Assembly: GCF_000276665.1 (NCBI RefSeq)
Contig: NW_004955417.1
Coordinates: forward strand, 27,445,479-27,509,478
Length of the DNA: 64,000 bases
Direction of reading: 5' to 3'
Source: Chinchilla lanigera
Taxonomy: Eukaryota; Chordata; Mammalia; Rodentia; Chinchillidae
Both the position numbers and the translations under genes were made by a program. Numbering within the stretch: position 1 is the stretch's first letter; the number at the start of each line of letters is the position of its first letter. Shown piece after piece: positions 36,001 to 45,000 of the stretch. The notes below the pieces were generated by a model. The model did not search any database and had not been told where the DNA came from. It saw only the letters and a list, made by a program, of their open reading frames with translations.

Positions 36001-39000
36001 CAGGCATCGGGGTAAAGGGGATGTGAAGAAGCACAGTGCCTTGTTTGAGCGCTGAGTAAAGTGGCGCTCTGATTTGCTATTAATAGCTACAGTATTGCTA
36101 AACGCAGCAGTGGGTCGAGAATAAGGGCGTCTAATCCTGCGTGGATTTTGGAATTTTGGTAACAATTTCCAGTAAGAAGTCCCGCACGCTGGGCACACAC
36201 TTGAAATGAGAAAAGAAAAGGATAAGTACGGAGCAAAATAAAAACCAGTAACAGGAAGGAGGGGGTCCTTCTCGAGTTCACTTACAGGGTGTGCCCGCCC
36301 CTCCGTAATGTCTCATAAGAAGACATTTCTAGCAAGACGTGCACCCACACACTCTGAGAAGAACCGACTTAAAGCTCACTCAGGTCCCCTGTGTCTAAAA
36401 TTCTCTCAGTAAGTCTGCAACAGGACTTGGAGGTTGACAGCCCAGCTGGTTCCCCTGGTCGTTGATTTACTGATTGATTTGTATTAGTCCCTCTGAGGTC
36501 TAACGCTGCCGCCCTGTGAGGAGCGAGCCCTGCGCCGCCTGGCCCCTCCCATCCCTTCCCCCGCCTCCCTCCGCCTCCCACAAGGAGGACCCCCTGCTTC
36601 CTGTTAGCGTCCTCTGCTTTGCTCCTTATTTATACTTGGGTTTCTCATGAAAGAAATCATGGTACTTAAGTGTGTGCGTCTGATTTACTTCTCGTATATT
36701 CTAGTCTCAGGCTGCCTCTATTTACCCGCGAATGACTCAAGGTGATCTTTGTTTATGGCAGCGTACAGCAGTGGATTTTAGTTTTTGTCTTTAAATCTTT
36801 TTATCATTTCATTTAAAGAAATTCTAAAGCAGCTTGTTTGTGTGTGCTCCTGATGTGTAACGGGCACACTCTCGTGGGAGCCGGGACACACAGGTCAGGT
36901 CTGACCTGCTCACTCCTACTCCCTTCCTGCCCTCCCGTCTCCCGGCCCCGCTTCCCATCCCCTCTGAGCTGTCTCCCCACTTCACTAGAGAGAGAGCAGG
37001 TGCTGGTTCGTGGGTAGGTGCACTGCATTCCTCCGAATTACAGTTTTCATCTTCCCTTACAACACCTTCTGTCTGCATAATGTCAGTCCATTCTTTCAGT
37101 TCCCATTTTTATACTGATGACTTTTGAATCCATATCCTTACCCAGAGGCTCTGCATTCTGGTAGATATCTACATCCAAATATCCCATGGTGCTTCAGGCT
37201 ATCTATCAACAGGTGAATTATGGTATATCTGTGCAATGGAATATTACTCAGCACTGAAAAGGAATGAAATATTAATACATGGAACAACACAGATGAATCT
37301 CAAAATAACAGTTCTGTGTGAAAACAGACAACTAAAAGACAAACATATTGTACATTTCCACGTTTATAATATTATAGGACATATGTCTTGGTAGTGACAG
37401 AAAGCAGATCAGTGGTTGGCAAGGATGGGGAGGGGAGAAGAAGGGGAGGACTATAAGGGGGTAAGGGGTGTATTTGTGGTGTTGGATATATCTGTATTGG
37501 ATTAGTAGGTTTATTATATATCAGTCACACCTGAGTAAAGTCCCCCGGTGGCAGCACTGTGGACCCGCAGTGGTTCTGCATGTCACTGTATTCTGAGCAG
37601 TGTGTTGACTGCATTACTTAGCAAGTCATGACTTAGAATTTCTGGTATCTGCTCTCTCGCCACTTCCTCTTCCCTTCCCCTCATCCCTTGAATGACTTTT
37701 TCCTCAGTCGGGAGTCAGCGCTGGCTTTCCTGGGCATACCGAAGGCCACATCGCTGAGTCGGGTGTGAACCTTGATCAGCTCTACACCTGCCACATGGTC
37801 TTGGTCTTCCCTACAGTGTGTGCTTTGTTTTGAGAGCTGGCAGCTGACTTTTTCCGCTGCCTTAACAGCCTTGTCAGCCCGCCCCAGTGTCCGGGCGCTC
37901 GCGCTGTGCTCTGTGGGTCCCATCCCCAGCCTGCGTGGAGCTGTCTGTCCTGGTCAGAGGAGCTCGGTGCCCAGCACCCCTCCCATGCCCCAGCGCTGCG
38001 TGGGATCGGCCCGAGCCCCGTCCCTTGTGTCTTCCTTCCCGTGTTCAGTAGCCCTCCCCGGGTTCAGGACTTTGTGCAGCCTCTGGCTGCTTACAAAAGA
38101 AGCACCCTTGGACATTAAAGTATGTGTGTATTCCTCGCAGAGCACAGACGTCATCCCCTCACCCTCACAGAGTCCAGATGGACAACAGCTTCCCTGCTCC
38201 GTGGCAGGCCAGCACCTGACGTCATCAGGTGATCAGACCCGACCTCCCTGCGTGTCTTTCCCCTCAGGAAAGTCCCAGCTTCCTCTCTTCTTACTGACAC
38301 CACGTGTGGTTGTTCACGCCTCGTTCTGCAGAGCCGTTCATTTATCCAGCAAACACCCGCGGCGGGCCTGTCCCGGGCTCCGGGGGCGGGAGGGTCTTTC
38401 CCACAGGGCCTGTGTCTGGTGAGGGCAGATGCTGAGAGGGCTGGTGAGGGCTTCGGAATGGATTCTGCCGGCTCTTTGAACGAAGACAGCTCGGATTCTA
38501 TTGCGTGGTGTGCAAGGGGTGGTGCGGGAACTTGCCCACAATCCTGGGGGCTTCCGTTGGCCCAGGTGGGAGGCATCGCAGCTGCAGCTGGGTGGTGACA
38601 GCGAGGACAGTCCCTTCTGATGGAGTCGCTGTGGGCAGAAGAGAGGCAAGCAAGGACGCTGCAGCCTCCTGGGCTGTGCGGCGCGGTGACGGCGGCGTCG
38701 CCTCCTGAGATGGGGCGGAGGGGGCACTGTGCCTGATGCGTTCAGGTGCGCCGGGCTGGAGATGCGGCTGGCGCCGTGTCCAGAAGCGGGTGGTGCTCAG
38801 CGCAGAGTTCCCGGAGAGGCGGGCGGCGGCTTCCCTGAGCCGGGCTGGGTGGAGCTCTGGTACAAAGAGATGCCGCGGAGAGCCGGCCAGTTCTAATACA
38901 GAGGGGCGCCAAAGAGAATCAGAAAAGGAGCGGCCTGCAGGACGGGGACCCAGGAGAATTCACATCCGAGAGGACAGACGGACAAAGAGGTCTGGGAAGG

Positions 39001-42000
39001 GATGGAGCCGTCGGACCAGGGGCGGCGGCTTGCGCAGAAGGAAGACCGGCAGCTGGACGGTGCCCTGCGACAAGGCCGGTGCCTCCCTGGGATCAACCAC
39101 GCCTGCGTGGGACGTGCAGGACTGTGAGAGCCCGAGGTCCACCAGCGTAAAGTTCTCCCCTCAAACTTGAGAGACTTAAGGATTCCTTTGGAGTGGAAGT
39201 ACATACGTCCACAGTCAGTGAATGAATTTCGTTCGTTTGTGGTGAGACTCCTGACCTATCTTTCTGTTTTTCTTAACAGCACTTTCTTCCCCTTGCCAAT
39301 CTGGACTGTTCGCCGAATGTTGAAACTTTCCTCTGCCAGGCGTTTATACCGACCTGCACGGAGCACGTTCACGTGGTCCCGCCCTGCCGCGATTTCTGCA
39401 GGAAAGTGTATTCCGACTGCAAAAGCATCATGGACACCTTCGGGATCAGATGGCCTGAGGAGCTTGAGTGTGACAGGTAAGTGTGCTTTCCCTGAGTGCC
39501 GCCCGTGTGTTGGTGCCAGACTCTCGTGTAGTCCTCAGACACTGCCGCTTAGCGTGCGCCGGGCACAGTGTTGGCATCACAGACAAATGGCTCAGAGCGA
39601 GCAGAGGTGGCTCCCACTCTCGGGGAAACTTGCAGCGAGGTGGGAGGGACGGGCATTAGGAAGAGATGTGCCGGCAAGTGCGAAGTGACCGCCGGGACCG
39701 GTCCGGCCAAGGAGCTGCGCACCGTCCTGTGGGGACACGTCTTGGTTCCCGCGACCTGTGAGGGGCAGGACTGCGGGGAGAGGTCCGAGGGAGGGAGAGC
39801 TCCCGGGCCCCTGAATGAGCTTGTCGGGGACCTGGTGACAGGAGGGAGCGCGGTGTGCTGGGGAAGGGCAGCCAGTGCAGCTCAGTGCCACAGAGAAACG
39901 AAGGGCTGCTGGCTGGAGCCGGGCAGGGCGAGCTCGTGAGACCACCGGGAGGATGCAAGGACTTCGGCCCGCAAGCTGCAGGGACCGAGGCGGGATGCAG
40001 AGCTGGGTTTGGGAGACGGGTGCACTGCCGGCTGGGCGGGACTCCTTGTGTCACCGGGACTGTCGGTGGCCGAGGAGGCTAGGGAAGGCCATCCGACCCA
40101 GGACGTCAAGGAGACAGGAGGCCGGAGCGGCTGTGTGCTGTCTGCGTGGACGGGCAGGTCACCAGCAACGACGGCAGTGCAGAGGGGAGGTGAGCAGGCT
40201 GGGGATCCTTTGAACAAACACTGGCTGCACTTACTGCACACTGAATGGCCCTGAGCACCAAGGTGTGGCGGGGCAGGGTGTGTCTTGCTGTGGCGCTCAC
40301 AGTGCCGCCGGAGGAGGAAGACAAGGTGGGCTTCTGTTCCCGGAGGGCGCGGCCTGCGGTGCCGCGCTGCTCTGCACGGGGTCTCCCGCTCCACCGCAGA
40401 GTGGGTGAGGTGCCTCCATCTCTGTAGTTTGGGTTTGTTGAGGAAATGACACTTTTTAAAATAATTAAACCAAATTGAATTTATTTCATGTTGGAGAAAG
40501 CTTGATATATGGAATTGGTAAGTAGAATCTCATTTTAAAGAAATTGTGCTCGCCTTATGCTAAACTGCACTCCACTAATATAAAGCAAGGGGCCAAGTGC
40601 ATGTAGGAATAATTCTGGTGTGTTCTGTACTAGACAGATCTTATTTTTCTTCAGTTTTATAAATTAAACTTTTAGTCTTTTACTTTGAAAACATGAAGAA
40701 AAAGGAAATTTCTGATTAAAACCCTAATTCTAGCAAAAGTGACATATTATGTTTTAATAAAGCTGATAAATGCACCATTATTCATTTCATGGGCATTTGT
40801 TTTATTATTCTGTTGTTATCTAAGTACATTTTAAATGGGTTCTCATTAAAACTCAGACTGCTTTTTAAGCTATACAGAGTCTTCCAAATAGCGGCAGTGT
40901 ATACAGACTCGGCCACTGGCCAAGTTCGGTCCTCATGAGAAATGTCCCTGTGTCCACACACGAGGGAGGTGAAGCCCACCCTAAACAGGATGGTGATGGA
41001 GGTGACCAGGTCCTGCTCTGTGCTTTGCGGCCTTCTTGGCCTTGCTTAGAAACTTGAGCCTGAGCCTGTCCACCCAGGGGGAATCTCATTTCTGCCGTTC
41101 TAGCTGTCCCAGCTTTGCCATGTGGTTGACTTGGTTTGCTTGTGGGGCTTACAAGGTAAGCGGGGGGCTGGGGATGTGGCTCAGTGGTAGGGCGCCTGCC
41201 TGGCATGCACAGGCTCTGGGTTCAGTCCCCAGCACCACAAGAGAAAGAAGGAAAGTGAATACCTCCAAACTTAAGCTTCTTATGCTCTAAGTAGGCAAGC
41301 CAGTTCTTTTTTGTCAGGAGAGAACCAGTTTAGGTAAATTCTGTCTTAAATAGCCTTAAAAGCTGAAATTATTTGAAAAATATTTGGTTAATGCCTACCT
41401 GCTTTGTGCTTAGTACGTACTAGTGTGCTGAAACCTCATGACCCACTGCAAGGTTTTAGTCAGTTCAAACCTTCCACCACCCCTAACCTGTGATGTACTT
41501 AGGTTTGTGTATCTTGCCATCGTTTGGATGGAGAAGGTGATATTCTATGGTCGGAAAGCATATTGTAGCAAATCAATGAAAATGCCGACCTCACAGAGAC
41601 CATCTGTATAATTACAGGTTGCAGTACTGTAACGGGACTGTTCCTGGAGCTCTGGGTCCACACGGGGGATCTGGTCCCCAGAAGAAAACAGAACAGGTCC
41701 AAAGAGACATCGGCTTCTGGTGTCCGAGGCACCTTAAGACTTCTGGGGGACAAGGCTACAAGTTTCTGGGGATCGACCAGTGTGCGCCTCCGTGCCCCAA
41801 CATGTATTTCAAAAGTGACGAGTTAGAATTCGCAAAAAGTTTTATTGGAATAGTGTCGATATTTTGCCTCTGTGCGACTCTGTTCACGTTTCTCACCTTC
41901 CTAATCGACGTCAGGAGGTTCCGGTACCCTGAGCGGCCCATCATCTACTACTCCGTCTGCTACAGCATCGTGTCTCTCATGTACTTTGTTGGGTTCCTGC

Positions 42001-45000
42001 TCGGCAATAGCACAGCCTGCAACAGGGCGGATGAGAAGCTGGGGCTCGGGGACACCGTGGTCCTGGGCTCCCAGAACAAGGCCTGCTCCGTTGTGTTCAT
42101 GTTTCTGTACTTTTTCACCATGGCCGGCACCGTGTGGTGGGTGATTCTGACCATCACTTGGTTCCTCGCCGCAGGGAGGAAGTGGAGCTGCGAGGCCATC
42201 GAGCAGAAAGCAGTGTGGTTCCATGCGGTGGCGTGGGGAACCCCTGGCTTCCTGACCGTGATGCTTCTGGCCATGAACAAGGTGGAAGGAGACAACATCA
42301 GCGGAGTGTGCTTTGTCGGCCTCTACGACCTGGCGGCCTCTCGTTACTTCGTGCTTCTGCCCCTGTGCCTGTGTGTGTTTGTGGGGCTGTCCCTGCTCCT
42401 GGCCGGCATCGTCTCCCTAAACCACGTGCGACAGGTCATCCAGCACGATGGCCGCAACCAGGAGAAGCTGAAGAAGTTCATGATCCGCATCGGAGTCTTC
42501 AGCGGCCTGTACCTGGTGCCACTGGTGATGCTGCTGGGGTGTTATGTCTACGAGCAGGTGAACAGGGTGACCTGGGAGATCACGTGGGTCTCAGACCACT
42601 GTCGCCAGTACCACATCCCGTGTCCTTACCAGGTACGAGCCGGACTGTGTCATTGTTCAGAGTGCAGAGAACGTGCCTGAAAGTGTGCTTGTGCAGTCGT
42701 GGACGGAAAGTTAGATTTCAGGTGGGAAAATCCAGCAGATTCGGGGAACAATTCCTGTGCATCAGCTGAGACCCAGGCCAGCGTCCTGGGAGAGTTCTCT
42801 GGAGCTGTAGCATCTATACAATAAGAAAGTGCCTCCTTTGTTCCTTAAAATGTTCAGCTGGGTCAAAAGGCAAACCGTAATGAGTAGTCAGAGCAGGCCT
42901 TGTGAGAGGGAGAAGTAACGGCAGCTGAGTGGGGGGAAGCCCTTACTTGGGCATATGCTATTACATCATCGCACACATTTCTGCATAGTGCAGACATTCC
43001 TCGTTTGACTTCCTACCTGTTTATCGGCAGTTCAGACCTAAGTCTGAGATGAGCTGTTCAAGCTTGCAACCTGCCACTCGGATTTGCAATCTGCCTTTTT
43101 CTGGTACAGTTTTTTGTGTCTTGTGTATTGAGCCTCGATGTCTTTTTTGTGCGTACACCTTGTTTACACGGTACTGCAATTTTTGCTCACAGTACCCTCC
43201 AGTACAGTGGTTCTGTTATACATTACAGGGCTGCACGTAAAAGCCGAGTCATCCAGGCGGACTTTCCTTCGACCGTTTCTTTGTTCTGACTGTTGTACTG
43301 TGCCTACTGTACACAATTCCTCATTTAAGGACCCAGTCGCAGGAATGACACCTGGTCATTAAACAGGGATTGTCTATATATACTCATAAAAAAAAGAATT
43401 TGATTTCTGCAGAACCCATATTGTTAAGTGAAAAAAAGCACAATTGAAGCAAAGTATGTTTTATGTGTTTCTAATGGTTATGACTAGTATAAGGGTAGTG
43501 TTTTTAAGATTTAAAAAGTATGTTTCTGAAAATATAAAATTTATTAAGCATTTTAGTTGAGATTTTTAATAGAAAAAAGATTTTAAAGAGAATCTTACAC
43601 AAGCATTATCCTCATAGCGTATCAAATTAAAAATTACTTTGCATAATATCAAGATAGTTATTGCAACATTACTTGCAGGTTGGCAATCACCTAAGTATCT
43701 TTAAGAACGGGTAGTTGAATAAGTCCCCGTTCATCCACACAGTGGAACAGGCCTTTGCAAAGAAGTAAGGACTATATTTGTACTGATGTAGTCTCCAAGA
43801 AATGTTAGTAAATATGAAAAGCAAAGCGAATGTAGAATGCATAATATTTCGATAGTCATACAGTATTTGAAAATTTATGCTTGAAATAAAAGTATGAGTT
43901 TAATTTTTATGAAACTCTACACTTTTCACATTTTACTGATACTTCTTTTATTTTGGCCACACAAGTTTTTATAACATAATCACGCATGTTAAAGGCTGTG
44001 AAATGTTGTTATAACACATTTATTTATATTTTTGTGGCAGGTTACAGTGAAGGAAAACAGGTAAATATTTAGAGTAAGTATATGGCAGTTATAAAGGGCT
44101 GCTGTGCCTATAGGAAAAGAGGCCAGGAAATCATGCCAAGATTTAGATTTGGCAAAATCTAGAAAAATACTAAATATAGTGTAATATTTTCCCTCTTCAG
44201 GAGATCTATTTTGATATGCATCTAAAGGTCACTTGTTTGGAACATAGCTTACAGATGTGTTGTTCTTAAATATTATTCATTATATTATGCATTTCAAACC
44301 TTTATAATCAAATAGAAGATTTATAAATTTTGTTCCAGTTTTATATTGTCATTTTACATATATCATTTTTGTTCTGTAGGTAAAAACAACAGCCCGACCG
44401 GAACTGGCGTTATTCATGATAAAATACCTGATGACCCTGATCGTCGGTATATCCGCTGTCTTCTGGGTCGGAAGCAAAAAAACCTGCACCGAGTGGGCTG
44501 GGTTTTTTAAACGAAATCGCAAGAGAGAGTAAGAACTTAATGAGTTTTCTGACAGTGGTGGAAAATAAACAGATCAGAGTACCAAAACCATTTACCTAAG
44601 ACAGTAAAAATTGTCAACCTTAACTTTAGATAGAAAACAATTACATTTAAACCAAGACTATTAATTATATTCTGTGTCCTCTGTCTGCTGGTTTACGTTC
44701 CAGTCTGATGTACTTAAATATGATACAGATACAGTCAGTCCCTTACCGTGTGCTGGTTCGACTCTCCTTTCCCCGCTCCTTTGACTTTCGTCTAGTTTTT
44801 TACCAGCTTCTAATTTCTGCTGACGGAAGTGAAAAGTGTTGGCACAAAGCAAGTTTTCGCTGTGGGGACATCTGCTTACTTTGCAGTATTTGCAGTGTCA
44901 GGTTTGACAAGTGCTGTCCGTCGGGCAGGATGTCTAACGCTAGAGCACTGAGCACGTTTCCCGCCTTTCCCCGCAGCCCCATCAGCGAGAGCCGCCGTGT

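Larger units (their letters stand above)
21079..39279 (+). other. FZD6: FZD6 intron after coding exon 1 (18.2 kb)
   Basis: GT at 21079 and AG at 39278-39279, phase 0. It is filled with SINEs, a 2-kb antisense LINE-1 (about 29.7-31.8 kb), an LTR-like repeat (35.4 kb), LINE-1 3' fragments (36.5 and 37.1 kb) and a pair of related direct repeats (27.3 and 27.9 kb). No further exon is recognisable. The stretches 22.9-25.7 kb, 28.0-29.7 kb and 31.8-34.5 kb hold nothing I can assign. Confidence 0.85.

Noticed and set aside
41164..41250. tRNA gene candidate (A-box and B-box like)
   Set aside because: It is an ID SINE; there is no cloverleaf with a proper anticodon stem, and many similar copies occur in the window.
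42134..42769. 211-codon ORF overlapping FZD6 exon 3 in another frame, and minus-strand ORFs at 41901-42298
   Set aside because: Shadow frames of a strongly conserved coding exon.
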